The notes under the pieces were generated by a model that was given only the letters and a program-made list of their open reading frames with translations, was not told the origin of the DNA and did not search any database. A stretch of DNA of 64,000 nt from Aegilops tauschii subsp. strangulata (lineage: Eukaryota; Streptophyta; Magnoliopsida; Poales; Poaceae). Location: positions 197,936,788 through 198,000,787 of the forward strand of contig NC_053036.3 of the NCBI RefSeq assembly GCF_002575655.3. Reading direction: 5' to 3'. The position numbers and the translations under genes are program-made. Below are positions 33,891-46,227 of the stretch, one piece after another. How positions within the stretch are numbered: the stretch's first letter is position 1; every line of letters begins with the position of its first letter.

Positions 33891-36800
33891 TCAAATGTCC
33901 TTCCCTAGCTCAACCTTCTTCACCAACCTTAGCGTGTTGTGCAAGATGGAGTCAAGTATTCCGGCCACCTAGAATTCACAGGTTCAAACATCAGCCATGT
34001 ATACTCAATGCTCTTGGAAATAGTATGAAAATAATAATAAGGAGATGTTCCCACCGTGAAAACTCCACCAATAATAGCACAGACATTTGTGATGAAGTGG
34101 GAGAATGATTTGGGAAGTTCAGTCACCAGGACCTGATGATAAATGAGAATCAGCTTAGATGGACTGTTTGATATGTTAGTGAACCAAGTAAGAAGTATAT
34201 AAAATACCTAGATACCTACCTGCATGGGAGAAGGCTCAAAATGGAATTTCACAACAGGAACATAGAAGCTGTGCACCAAGCTGCTGTGTGCTGTGTATTC
34301 ATATTCTTCAAGCACTTTCAACTCCTTTGCGTATCTCAGCGTAACCAGCTCAGTCTTTACAATTTGTAGGTAATGCTCAATCTAGAATGACATAATTTAA
34401 ACAAATGCCATGTTATCTCCTAATAAACAATGGAAAAAAGCTTAGATGCATTGCAAACTTCAAAAGAGAAGTAGGCAAATCTTAGGGACTTACAGTAACA
34501 TTTGCATTGACATCACCATGCTTAACGATGTAAGACTGACCAGCTAATCTATCATGGTGTCCACCGACATAGGGAAAAAGTCTTTTCAGTTCATTAAACA
34601 TCTTTGATGAGAGCCTTTTGCCAAATGAGAACGTTGTGACGTAGTGGGAAACATTTATCTGAGATGGATCAAATGAGTGTGAACCAGATCGAGCCGATAT
34701 TACAACACTGCCAGGAACCTGGTGAAGAGAAGATAGTGATCAAACACCCCATAAAAGAATCCCTTCTCCATGCAGCAATTATTAGTACTACAGACGCTTA
34801 CCTCACCAACACTACAGAAGCTAGCACTATGAATGTTAGCTCGCAAGTTCATTTACCTTTTTAACCCGCACAAAACCTTCTATTCTGCAGCCGCCGGTCA
34901 TTGGAGCAGGTCGCTTTGCAGGATCAACAGTCCTGTTGGACTTGTCTTCCAAAGCAAGCACATGGGCCTCTTTTGGAATATTTGCAACATATGTTTCCAT
35001 TGCCTAAGATTCAAAACTTATATCAAGAACAACCCAGTACAGAACAGCCTATGAGACCATAAATAGCATATATTAACAAGCAAAGAATTAGCCTTTAGTT
35101 CTCCCTCAAGAAGTTGATTACGATTTCTCAGGTAGGCTAAAGTTTAGGATATTGTGCGGTAGTAAAGATAACCCATGTGATACTATTGTACTGACATAAG
35201 AAGAAAAATTGGAAACCATGTGATTCATAACATACCGCGACTAAACTTTCAGTATCACGTTCCCCATAGTATGAGTCATGATCATGGTGACCCTGATTCT
35301 CCCTGCACAGAAGTTGATTTGGTTGTTTACTAACCTTGGGGGCAAAACTAACGGGAAGTATTGGCAGAATGAGGTTTACAGTTTCAGTATGATATAATGT
35401 AAGGTTTACTGTGCTTACTTCATATCACTCCCTTTATGAAAAATGCGAATTGATGGGTAACCTTGTATATGATGCCTGCATTTAATAAAATGAAGAGATG
35501 AAAATATATCATATCAGCATTTTGACTCAGAAGCATACGAATGCCAATATGTGAAACTAGGAGACAGGTGGGGGTGGGGAGAGGGGGGAGGCTTTCCCTC
35601 AATATGCAGAACTGAAATATTTTAGTTACTTTAGTGGCGCCAAACAGAAAGCAAATGGAAATGAAAATAGACAATTCTGGCAATGTTTATTCAATATGCA
35701 ATATGGAAGATAGGGAAACGCTTCAAACTCATTCTTTTTTTCTTTCACTTTTTGCGGGTGCTTCAAACTCATTCTTAGTCAAATAGTTCTAGAAGGAATA
35801 ACACCAGCAAGATCAGCACGCAAGGACACACTAGTAAATCATGAAAGACGGTGGGATCACCATATAACTTCAACAGATATTTACAACAAAATTAATCAAT
35901 TCTCATGGTAGAAGACAAACGAGGATTTTGGATTCCAATGTAGCATATTCATGTGATGTCAGTCTATTAATACAGAAATCGAAAGGTTAAAATAAGAAGA
36001 AAGTTCAATTTTGGACAAAGAGAAAACTCATTGCATCAAAAGTATATCATAATCAACCCCCCTTATTTGTTTATCAATCTCCAATTTAATAATTAATTAG
36101 TACACTCACCTCTTACACAGTTCAACTTCCTCAGTGCAGTCAACTTTGCCAAGAAGAATTCTGCCATCCATTTCAGGGTCATATCTGAATATAACAAATA
36201 AAATCAGGATAGCAATCAAAAGCGTAAAATCATGAATCCCCAAGCTATCTTAGGGACAAAAAAGAGCAAAAGCATATACCTCTCCCTTATTATTTGCGCA
36301 GCCTTTTCCCATGAAGGTTTCTGAAGGATTATTGATTGATCAGAACCATTTTAACTTCTCCATATACACTAAGTGAAAGGGAACACAAAGAAAATAAATC
36401 TAACCAGACGATTGCTCCAATAACACCAGGGGGCATAAAAGTTGACAACCAAAACAGGGTACCTGGAAAGGAATATAATCTATGATAAATATCAACCTCT
36501 ACAGTAAGGGGACTCTGGCAAAGAATAGGACAGTGCTGAATGCTAAATAAAAATCAAGAACAGAATATGATTGGCAGACAACACTGAACCTGGTGAAAGT
36601 AATTAGAGTTTATAGCCTATAGAGAAACAAGGAGTATAAATTAAATAATTAAATATCCACATGTATGTCTAGCAGTTAGATGCTGGTGCATAAAATATCT
36701 TTGACAATAGACCATAGGTTTCACTATTAATAAAGAAGATACTTGAATACTTACAGGTGAGAATAGCTATCAAAATTGCGAGAGGACAAGGCAACTGAAC

Positions 36801-37322
36801 CATCACCATGGTATTCTTCAACATCATCTCCATGTTTGTTGACAGTGGGTATAGGTCCAGCGTGGAACTCAGATCCAGTAGGTACTAAATTCCGATCAAT
36901 TGAAAACTTGCGAACAGTTTTCGTTATGTTTAGTCTGTTCTGCATATGTTTTGAACAGGAAACTAAGGTTAAACTAGTAAAGGAAAAAAAGCGTGCTATG
37001 TAAAGCAAGAAGAAAAAATAGGAAATTATTCCATACGTACAAACATAGTTCACATAGGTCCCCTACTTTTGACACAAAAGCAACTTCAAAAAAATGGAGG
37101 CACTCATCTATTTCATGAGTTCAAGGTTGGTGTAAAAACTTTATGTAGCTTACATTTAAGGGAAATACCCATTCTGGTCCCTTAACTCTTCTGCAGGGAG
37201 AGTAATTTTTGCATTCTTCCTTTTGGTGCTTTTGTGACGGGTGCAATGGAAGCAGCCGGATTAGCAGCTTGGCACCAGCAATGACGAGGAAGGCAGTCAG
37301 CAGTCTCATTGAGGCTTGGTCT

Positions 37323-37362
<40 letters not shown>

Positions 37363-40300
37363 ACCGAGGGAGGGAGGGAGGGAGAGAGAGAGAGATGCGA
37401 TGATTGTAGGAGGCAGCCCCGTCGATGGAGGAGGCCGAGGTGAGCGACCGCACAGGGCCCCCAAATTAGCAAGTACTAGGTTTATATGATTTAATCCACC
37501 AGCGGCTAACCAAGCAAAGGCCTAATAAAGCGTACAGAGAGCCCACTCAGCAGCAAAGCCAGCCCATGGGTCCTCCTTGTACATCTATCGATCGGCCATG
37601 TTTCCATCATCGATCGCTAACCCTAAACACAACAGACCCATCGGTTCGCTTCTGCCAATCGCCCAGGACGCCGTCATGTGCTGGCTGCCTTCCGCCGATC
37701 GGTAATCGCGGATCGTCGACGCCCCCTCCATGGCTGCCCCCAGTCCTCCACACCTAGTGTACTAGCCATCACTGTCTCGTCTGCTTAATCCCATCCCTCT
37801 CTTTGATTACTAGTACCTGATTAAGCTTGATATTCCCGATGCTAAGTTAGGAATAGGTCAATATTATTTGTTCACGGAGCTAGATAGGTACTCCAGGCTG
37901 GCGCCAAGTTAGGTTGACACGGTCGGAATTAGGATGAAATTGAGTTTGTCCATGGAATCCTCGTCATGAATTTATTTCTCCACAAAGCTAGGTTAGGAGT
38001 AGTATGGAATTAAGTTTGTTTCTGATCATTGGTAGTAACGTGAGAGTATGTTTTAGTTATATTAGTTCTTCTGCCATATGAACTTTTTGAAATTTTTGAC
38101 CCAATTTTGATTTTCGTCCCGGGGCCCCAAATTTCTGGAGACGGTCCTGGTAGGAGGAAGCCAAAAGATACTCCCTCCGATCCATAATAAGTGTCGCAGC
38201 TTAACTGCGACACTCATTATGGATCAGAGGGAGTATCATAATTTAGCTTTCTCTGATTTCTGTCTGGGCAAGTGTTTGGTTCACATGTTGGACCTTCTAT
38301 CGTCTTGGGAGCTTTTTTATCTGACCGGTGGCAAATTGGCATACTTAGCTGCTACATAGGCCTAAAATAACATTAATTCTGTAGCGAGAGGGTTAGTTGC
38401 GATGATTTTCATAACCAGGAGTTTTAAAGTTCACCGCGTGAAGATAAAATTTCCAACACATAAATTTATTGTAAAATGATTTTCAACATGCAACGTAACA
38501 AGGAACTCAACAAAAAGATTACGGAAAGCATAAGATCTGATTCTGTTTCCCCGTTTTAGGTTATCATACAAAAAGGAAGTCGCATTTTATATAATGTTGC
38601 ATTTTCGGAACTAGAAGAGAACATATAAAGCACTGTAGGAAGAGATCGAATCTTACTGTTCCCAGCACATCACTGACATCAACTGATGCAAATTCACATG
38701 AAAGCGCAGGAAAGCTGCAAAATGCAGAAGCCATAGTGAACAATCAAGGGAATAATAAGGTTTTGCTGCCTATCATTAACAAAGTCATCCCATCGAAAAC
38801 ATAAAATATCAATCTGAACTCCAAACAGACGGCTAGGCAAAATATCAATCTGAACTCCGAACAGACGGCTAGGCTAGTGTTAGTGTATTCCGCTTACTAC
38901 GAATTATGGTGTGCAAACGAACAAACAAATATCTGGCTAGTGCTTGATATTTTCCCAAAAACATGGAGCACCAGTTCCAATAACATATCTCAGATGCATA
39001 CGGAGACTAGGAGGAAAAAAGATAATTATGGATGCCAAACCTATTATACTATGAACAAAATAAAAATGGTTGGATTTGAAAAACTAGTTGATGGCAAGAC
39101 TATTAACCTAAGTACACATCAGATGCTTCTTGACAGGATTCAGAGAAGAGTAAAAACATCAAGAAACACGCAATGACATGTCTTGTGCTGTATATATAAA
39201 CTGTGGACTGGTAACAGATAAATAACAATAGCAAGTAATTAGTTTTAGAAGAGCAGAGATGCATCAGGTGGAAGACAAATTCCATTAAGTGTCCGCAAAA
39301 CAAAGAGCAACAGATAGCAGAATTATTGATGAAACATAAAGGCTTAGGTTTAAACTATGTATTCAATAATGCTCGCGAAATGCTACCGAACTCACCTCAA
39401 GTTAAAATCTATCCGTAAGAACTCCCCATCTGAACTCCTGTCAACAATTACAGATGTGGTGGTATTGACTGCTAAGTAACTACTCAACTCCTGCAACAAC
39501 AATTTAACACAGATTTAGATGAAAGTAACCTCATCATATATTGCAATATAAATTTAAAGATCAAGAATGCAAGATCATGTAAACATTATTCGAAATTGCT
39601 AGCAAGTGCAGGAATTGCAATGCTTAACCAATGAGGACCCAAGTGATGCATTGGTTCCAGAGGAAATAGTACACCATGTGATGTCAATATGTCATCACAC
39701 TGCCAGTTTCAATTCACGCAAAACAATTGACAATTCAGCCAACACACAGCTTTAGGTTCCAATGAGCCTAGTTGCTTTCATAATCTAGTCCACCATGTTG
39801 ATGCTCTGATGATCAATAAAAAAAGTTCATTTGAAATGGTTATTTCGGACTACATAACTTGAAATGGTGTAGCAATTAAGTACTACAGCAAACCGAGTAG
39901 TAGCCTACCAATTATTCACATAAACAAAGGGCAATGCCCTTTTCCTTATGGTTGTGTTCCTAAGTGTAATCTACAAACCAAATCGAAAATGAAAACAGAC
40001 TTGTTACTTATTTTTGTGCTACATAGACTGAAACCAAGTAAGATAATGTAACCTGACAAGAAGTACAGTATAGTTGAAAACAAAACAGAAACTGGGAACT
40101 GACCATTCCAAACAAAAACACCATTGCCAGTGCTGCAAATATGGATAATCCAGCGCCAGATAGTGATGCCTCCGTCAAATCCCTAGGAATTTTTCTGCAG
40201 ACAGCCAACACAAAAAAAATCTCTTTACGTTACCACTTCATCAGTAGAAACTCAAAAACAGCACTGGACAATGCCAGCAAAAAGTTCACACGCCCACACC

Positions 40301-40581
40301 GACCACCATTACACCATACTGTAAATTTTTGCATTTTCGGTATTACCACGTTCGAACATCATCTAGGATGCAGTTCTCCAGAAAAAGACGTAAATCATTA
40401 CTGGCGAGTACCCAAGCTCGAACTAAAAACATCAATTCGTAGCCAATCCCCCGAATACAGACAGTAATCCGACTAAACCAAACCCCACATTCACCGAATC
40501 CCGCCGCTAATCTGGAGATCGGAAGGGAAGCGAATGATACCTGTAGAAGTCGACGGACTTCAGCTTGCTCGAGGAGATCAT
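33891..40581 (-). CDS. PDIL5-4: Protein disulfide isomerase-like 5-4 (PDI/ERV-ERGIC fusion)
   Basis: Fifteen exons, all GT-AG and phase-consistent: 40541-40581, 40104-40194, 39396-39490, 38657-38714, 36755-36939, 36405-36462, 36280-36320, 36110-36184, 35419-35475, 35236-35302, 34857-35003, 34494-34718, 34220-34381, 34055-34132, 33891-33968. Coding length 1458 nt, 485 residues, the length I recall for the rice orthologue. Starts MISSSKLKSVDFYRKIP; membrane anchor about 25-44 (GAGLSIFAALAMVFLFGM); thioredoxin domain about 140-260 with NFYAPWCYWSNRLKPSWEK, so the active site is C170-Y-W-S173 with only one Cys; ERV/ERGIC-type domain about 275-450; second membrane segment about 445-467 (FITNVCAIIGGVFTVAGIL); ends ELGKDI. 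Known for the family: ER/Golgi cycling membrane protein, probably chaperone or cargo role rather than a dithiol oxidase. No stop, frameshift or broken splice site seen. Confidence 0.96.
37329..37395. repeat. GA/GGGA-rich tract in intron 4 of PDIL5-4
   Basis: AG dinucleotides followed by GGAGGGAGGG-type purine repeats and AG again, 67 bp. Sits in the 1717-bp intron 4, in antisense a CT-rich tract in the transcript. Confidence 0.9.
38171..38233. mobile_element. Very short Stowaway-like MITE in intron 4 of PDIL5-4
   Basis: 63 bp near-perfect palindrome: CTCCCTCCGATCCATAATAA pairs with the right end TTATGGATCAGAGGGAG, and the centre GTGTCGCAGCTTAACTGCGACAC also pairs around TTAA. Flanked by TA on both sides (38169-38170, 38234-38235). 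The transcript would form one long hairpin. Confidence 0.88.
38803..38874. repeat. 36-bp tandem duplication in intron 3 of PDIL5-4
   Basis: Two 36-bp units (38803-38838 and 38839-38874) differing at one base, starting AAAATATCAATCTGAACTCC. Confidence 0.95.
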
Positions 40582-40860
40582 GGCGTGGCAGCGCGCCGGG
40601 GTGTCGGATCTGCCGGGTGCGGAGAGATCTGGAGGGAGGGGAAGGAAAGAGGTGAGATTTATGTGGGGAGATCTCTTCTTTTCGTCGTTTCGAAAGGCGT
40701 GCCCGCGGATCTCACCGCCTCCTACCTCCCAGAGTCCAGAGTACCGCTGCCTTGCCTTCGATGTTAATTGCGTCCAGCCACGGATACGTATCCATCTATT
40801 TCTATTGCTTTCCTTTTATGTATTTCTGAAAAATGCCGTATCAAGTTAGTAGAAAATTAA
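40582..40860 (-). promoter_or_regulatory. PDIL5-4 5' UTR and proximal promoter
   Basis: Only about 280 bp separate the start codon from repeat-derived DNA. The first 160 bp are GC-rich and likely 5' UTR. A weak TATA-like CATAAAAGGA is on the minus strand at 40811-40820. Regulation beyond this cannot be read. Repeats start at about 40860, so the promoter is short or includes transposon sequence. Confidence 0.35.
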
Positions 40861-42060
40861 TTTGGCCCTATCCTGATCTCAAAAAATAAATGCCCCTGTA
40901 TCTTTTTTTAATGAAAACACTAACGCCCACACGTGTGGGCGTTTGCATCTCGCCCACACGCGTGGGTCCGCGTCCGTTTATGAGCGCACGAATCTTGGCA
41001 TGTTTCTAATGCCACGTAGGACTGGGCTGGTGTGTGGGCATTCACCCGGTCGCCCACACGGCCGTTTCACCACACGGGAGGGGCTGGTGTTTGGGCGTTC
41101 AGCAGTTTGCCCACACACCACTTTCCACTCACATACAAGGGCTGGTGCGTGGGCATTTGCCATCTCGCCCACACGCCCGTCTCCTCCCACACCCAAGCTG
41201 CCAGTTGCCATGTGTTTTGCAGTGTACATGGCAACTACCCCTAGTGTGCTTTATAAGCAGGTGGCAATTCTCTCTTATTTTTTACCCGAACATGTCAGTT
41301 GCCATGTATTTTGCAGGGTACACGGCAACTGCCCTAGTGTGCTTCTAAGCAGATGGCAACTCTCTCTTTTTTACCCAAACATGTTGTTTTTGCTATGTCT
41401 TTTTGTAGCGCTACACGGCAACTGCTTAGTGTTAGTAGGTGGCAACTCCTAAGGTTTTCAAATCATGGCAACTGTAGTAAACCAGACCATACATATAATG
41501 CTAGTAAGTGGCAAATCCCTAAAGTTTTCAAATCATGGCAACTATAGTAAATCAGACCATACATGGCAACAGCCGCAGTTGCCCAAAAATGGCATCTAGA
41601 ACTTTTGACATGAGATGGCAACTGCAGTTGAGCAACCATGGCAACTGTAGTTGTCCGACATGGCAACCGTAGTTCAGCGACATGGCAAATGCAGTTAAAC
41701 GAACATGGACGAGGGTCTGGACCATGGCAACTGCGGGCGCGCAGTGACTGTCACGCGGGGCATGCGGGACCACGAGGTACGAGGCCTGACGTACGGGGCG
41801 TGTGGGCGTTATCTATTTCGCCCACACGCATGCGTGTGAGAGGGATCGGGAGGGAAAAAAGAGGTGTGTGGGCATTACTTGTTTTGCGCACACGTAGGTG
41901 TGTGGGTTGTTCCTCTTATACACCACACAAAATGTATGGGCAGACCCCCTAACACCCACACGTGTGACATTTATCGACGTCCTTTTTTAATAGTTGAAAA
42001 AATGCCCCTTTATCCTGAAAAGTTAATTTGGTCCTAGTATTTACATAGCTGAGTAAATGT
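40861..42060. repeat. Unclassified repeat: CGCCCACACG palindromes and ATGGCAAC array
   Basis: Starts with a perfect 22-bp palindrome at 40922-40943 (half-site AACGCCCACAC). Then GCCCACACG/CGTGTGGGC motifs recur in both orientations until about 41160 and again at 41795-41965. Between them at least nine copies of (A)TGGCAACTG/ATGGCAACTA-like motif lie at 41215-41730. The flanks share TTAATTTGG(C/T)CC, TATCCTGA and AAATGCCCC phrases, suggesting degenerate terminal repeats. This looks like a non-autonomous DNA transposon or satellite-like filler, class unknown. Open frames here (for example 40943-41452) have only repeat-driven composition and are not genes. Confidence 0.5.
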
Positions 42061-42109
42061 AATGTTTTTTTCAACAAAGAGTAAATGTAATGTTAACCAT
42101 AGTTTATAT

Positions 42110-42420
42110 TGTAGCCTATTTTTGTGTGCTCATACATATGTACACACACTCACACCTATGAATGCACACACGCACATATACTCACGCCGAGCATCTCCGA
42201 TAGACTTAGCCGGCACGTCATTTTGAGATTAACGAAGTAACAACAAGCGCCTTCGTAGTCGATGGGAACGTCTCCACCCACCGAAGGCATCTCGCCACAA
42301 GTCTAAATAAATCCAAAAAATGCAAGAACCAATGTCAAATCTAGGACTTAAATTCTGATGGGTTGAGGATGTCCCTATCGTCCTAACCCAATCAGGTTGG
42401 TTCACAATTTATATTGCAGT
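42110..42420 (-). mobile_element. SINE-like repeat
   Basis: Minus strand begins GGTTAGGACGATAGGG-like (possible Pol III A box region), followed by AATTTAAGTCC (weak B-box-like) near 42350. It continues through a conserved-looking body (GCCTTCGGTGGGTGGAGACG) to a CACACA/TGTGTG-rich tail. Similar segments are common in wheat DNA as I recall. No clear target-site duplication. Confidence 0.4.
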
Positions 42421-42634
42421 AACATTTTCTCCTATAGAATTCAAAAGTACTCCTATGCAACAGTGTATGCATAAATTCAAGTTTATAATCTAAAAATTCA
42501 AATAAAAATGGCAGTCAAAGTTTTTTCTTCAAGCACACGCAAGAGCATTGCGCGCTTTTTCATTTAAGAAGGAAGAAAGGTCATTTACAGGATGATTACA
42601 AACGCTTGGGAGCGTAGTCCACAAGTCTAGGCTA

Positions 42635-43456
42635 TTACAAGCTACGGTACATCTCGCGCCAGCCCACATAGTTTGGCTCTAATCCACAGTTCTCGCTTTG
42701 GATATTACTAGCGACCACATGCGGCATGAGAGCACTTTTGTCAAAAACCTGCCTATTACGCTCAAGCCAGATGAATCGGAGCACAAGACAAACCATGGTG
42801 TTAACTTTGCGACGGCTTCTACTGGGAACCGCATTGCTTAGCGCCGGCCACCACTCCTTGATAGTGTCGGTTGGGGTTGGAGTTCTTCTATGCAAACGCC
42901 ATGGGAGTAGGACGTTGTACCAAACTTCCCTGGCAAAGGAGCAACCGAGCAGCATGTGATTCAGCTTCTCATCCTCTTGTGCATAAAGCACGCAGCAATC
43001 CGGGTGCTCGAGCTGCCGCCTAGCAAGGCGATCCGCAGTCCACAGCCGATCATGGAGGGCCAGCTAGACAAAAATCTTTGTTTCTAAAGGTGCCCATGAT
43101 GTCCACAGCTCCGCAGCACCAGGGAGAAACTCATGGCCTAAGAAGAAGAGGTGATAGGCACTACTTGCTGAATATAATCCATCCGGCGTTTGCCTCCATC
43201 TGAATGAGTCTGGCTGCTCCGACAGGCTCTGACCGGTGATAAGAGGCCAGATTTTTAGGACGTCCGCAATGGCATGTATGTCGAGGTTCCCACGTAAGTC
43301 ATTTATCCACGCCCCATTTGGCAGACTGTCTGCAACAAATCTCTGCATGGCGACAGGCCGAACAAACTTCAGCAGAGACAGGGCAATCTGCTGAAAGCTA
43401 GCACCGTTTATCCACGGGTCTGTCCAGAATTTGATGTTATTGCCATTCCCAAGCAA
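42635..43456 (-). pseudogene. LINE ORF2 C-terminal zf-RVT region
   Basis: 43456-43064 reads GNGNNIKFWTDPWINGASFQ and SFRWRQTPDGLYSASSAYHL, the typical plant LINE region after RT. A Trp codon has become TAG at about 43066 (KIFV-stop-LALHDR). The frame continues to YAQEDEKLNHMLLGCSFAREVW and ends at 42635 (WREMYRSL). The zinc-binding His/Cys residues (CC before YAQEDE, H and C in HMLLGC) are visible. Confidence 0.85.
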
Positions 43457-45621
43457 GCAATGTAATCCAGCGCTGAAAATGATGTCAAGCTCAGCAGGCA
43501 GTTTAATGTCAAGGCCTTGCCAAGGCTTCTCGTCAGCGACCTTCTCGAACCAGCGCCATTGAGAAGTAGGGCCTGATTTAGTAACCTGAGGTTGTGGATC
43601 CCGAGTCCACCATAAACTTTAGGCGAGCAAACAAGGTTCCAGTTGATTAAGCAGTTCCTGCCTTTGGGCTCGTCATGCCCGCACCAAAAAAATCCACGTC
43701 TGATCTTATCAATGCAAGAGATAAACCACGCCGGCAGATCAAGCACGAGCATTAAGAAGATGGAAGCTGCGGTGAGCGTTGAGTTGATTAAGATAAGCCT
43801 CCCGGCCCGATGGAGATAGCGTGCTTTCCAGGTGGGCAAGTAGTCCGCGGTTCTGTCAATAAGTGGTTGGAGAGCAGATTTGGGCAGCCGAGTAACAGAT
43901 AGTGGCAACCCCAGATAGGTTAGGGGAAAATCCTTGATGGAGCAGGCTAGGGTGGCTGTCACTTGATGAATGTCCTCCTGCCTGCAACGGATCAGCGAGA
44001 TAGAGCTTTTAGCCATGTTGCAAGACAGTCCAGAGGCATGCCCGAACGCACTCAAAAGGTGCACGGATGCTTCTGCCTCGATCACATCAGACCTAATGAG
44101 CAAAACAGCATCGTCAGCGTAGACGGATAGGCGGTGCTTGATACCCCAGCGGCACAGAGGCTTGAAGAGATTGCTCTGCTCCCCTTTTAGAAACAGGGCA
44201 GTCAACGTGTCCATGACGATTACGAAGAGAAGAGGAGACACCGGATCGCCTTGCCGGAGCCCACAAGCATGCCAGAAGTCCTGTCCGGGACTGCCATTGA
44301 TGAGGACACTTGAACTGGCCGTAGACAGAAGGCAGGCCAGGCGTGCAATCCACTTTGGCCTGAATCCACGATGCTTGAGCAGCTTCAGCAAGAAAGCCCA
44401 GTTAACAGAATCAAAGGCCTTTGCTATGTCAATCTTCATCATGGTTGCAGGAACTTTCCGCCGGCGGAGGGTCTTGATCGATTGCTGCACCAATAAGAAG
44501 TTGTCCACAATGGAGCGACCTGCGATGAACGCACTTTGGTTGGAATGCACAAGCGACGGCATGAGCGGAGTAATCTAGATGGACATTATTTTGGAGACAA
44601 TCTTCCCAATGTTATGCACCAAACTGATTGGCCTGAAATCCCTAATATCCACTGCCCCTGGCTTCTTCGGTAGAAGAGTGATGTATGCCTCGTTCAGACG
44701 AGCAATGCCACGGCCATCACCGGAGCTGAAACTGTGGATAGCTTTGCAAACCACCTCTTTGATTGTTGGCCAACAAGACTGGTAGAAACGCAGGGAGAAG
44801 CCGTCCGGCCCCGGGGCTTTGTCGGGCGGCAATGAGCTGATTGCAGTCCAGATTTCACTGTCAGAGAAGTCGCGCTCAAGGTGCGCTGTGTCCATGGGAG
44901 GAAGGTCCAGGTGTTGAAGATTCAAGCAATGTTGGCGTTGCCCCGGTGTGCCAATTAACTTGCCAAAATGATCCGCGGCAAGATCGTCCATGGCTTGTTG
45001 GGTAGTGGCTTCGGATCCCTCCTTCTGCAACTTGAAGATGTGATTCCGGCGACGACGCGCACTCGCATAGGACTGGAAGAAACCAGTATTTGCATCACCT
45101 TCTTTGAGCCACAAGAGACGGGACTGCTGCCTGGCAATGGTATGTTGAAGGGAAGCCAACCCTAGAATCTTCTTCTTGAGTTGGTGGCGCAACCAGAACT
45201 CAGCGTCAGAAAGCGGTCGCTGATCCATAGCAGCGTCCATTAGGCGAATGACCTCGTGTGCCATTTGGATTTGCTCCTTGATGTTTCCTATGGATCGTTG
45301 ACTCCATGACGACAGGGCCTTGGCTATAGCTTTCGGCCTATTGAACAGATCCAGGAAGGGGTCAGACGCAGGCGTAGTGGAGAACCAGCCCGCGGCAACA
45401 GCCTCCTGGAACCCAGCCATCTTTGGCCAGAAGGATTGGAAACGGAACCTTGACTTCCTGTGAAAGTTGACGTTCGTTGCCATCAGAAGAGGGCAGTGGT
45501 CCGAAAGCGATGTGGATAGGGCCTGAAGAAGATGAATCTGATGGGTGTAATCCCACTCCACAGATGCAAACCATCGGTCAATTTTTTTTCTAGGGTAGGA
45601 GCCCTCCTCTCGTTGCTCCAC
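43408..45621 (-). pseudogene. LINE ORF2 reverse transcriptase
   Basis: 45621-44575 gives the pre-RT and RT start (LPPDKAPGPDGFSLRFYQSC, ITLLPKKPGAVDIRDFRPIS). An in-frame TAG at 44575-44577 interrupts the normal continuation, which resumes with SLVHSNQSAFIAGRSIVDN, KIDIAKAFDSVNW, CGLRQGDPVSPLLFVIVMD and the catalytic YADDAVLL. A frame change follows at about 43540. Role: target-primed reverse transcription. The junction with the endonuclease frame is at a T8 run (45581-45588), suggesting homopolymer slippage. Confidence 0.92.
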
Positions 45622-46205
45622 GTGTACCGTCGCCCCACAAGGGCGGATTCCTTGAGCTGTAGATCGTTTAGCAGCCGCCTAAATCTCCCCAACATGCGGC
45701 GATTAATCAGGTCATTGCTTTTGTCCGAAGCGTCCACTATGAGGTTGAAATCACCTGCTACCGCCCACAGGCCCGGTCTATCCGCGTGGATATCATGCAG
45801 CTCTTGAAGGAATTGCACTTTCAACGCATCATCTATCGGCCCGTAGACCACCGTGAGATTCCAGCTCGGGGCATCCAACAAGCCGAGCTCCACAGTCACC
45901 GAGAACGTGTCAACCCTAGATGAAGAGACGCTGACCAATGTGGACTGCCAGGCTACGATGATTCCACCAACAGTGTTGACGGCGGGTAGCGCAACGAAAG
46001 AGTCATACCTCGCGCCGAGAACCCTTGAGATGGTGAACCTGTCCACTTCAGCCAGTTTAGACTCGATGAAGTAGACAACAGAAGCATTAGCATCGTCCAC
46101 AATGGAGCGAATGACAGCAACACGACTCGGGTTATTTAGCCCACGGACATTCCACACAAGCACATTATGATTGCAACAGTTTATCAACATCGGAAAGACC
46201 CACAA
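45483..46205 (-). pseudogene. LINE ORF2 AP-like endonuclease
   Basis: Reads HNVLVWNVRGLNNPSRV (start of the exonuclease-endonuclease-phosphatase fold), YFIESKLAEVD (catalytic Glu), VYGPIDD, WAVAGDFNLIVDASDKS (Asp-x-Asn) and RRYTWSNERR. This nicks the target DNA in LINE insertion. It lies out of frame with the following RT. Confidence 0.9.
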
Positions 46206-46227
46206 CCACGACCATGAGGCCGCGCCC

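Noticed and set aside
40943..41452. 169-codon plus-strand ORF upstream of PDIL5-4
   Set aside because: Lies in the CGCCCACACG/ATGGCAAC repeat, with several equally long overlapping frames; no recognisable domain.
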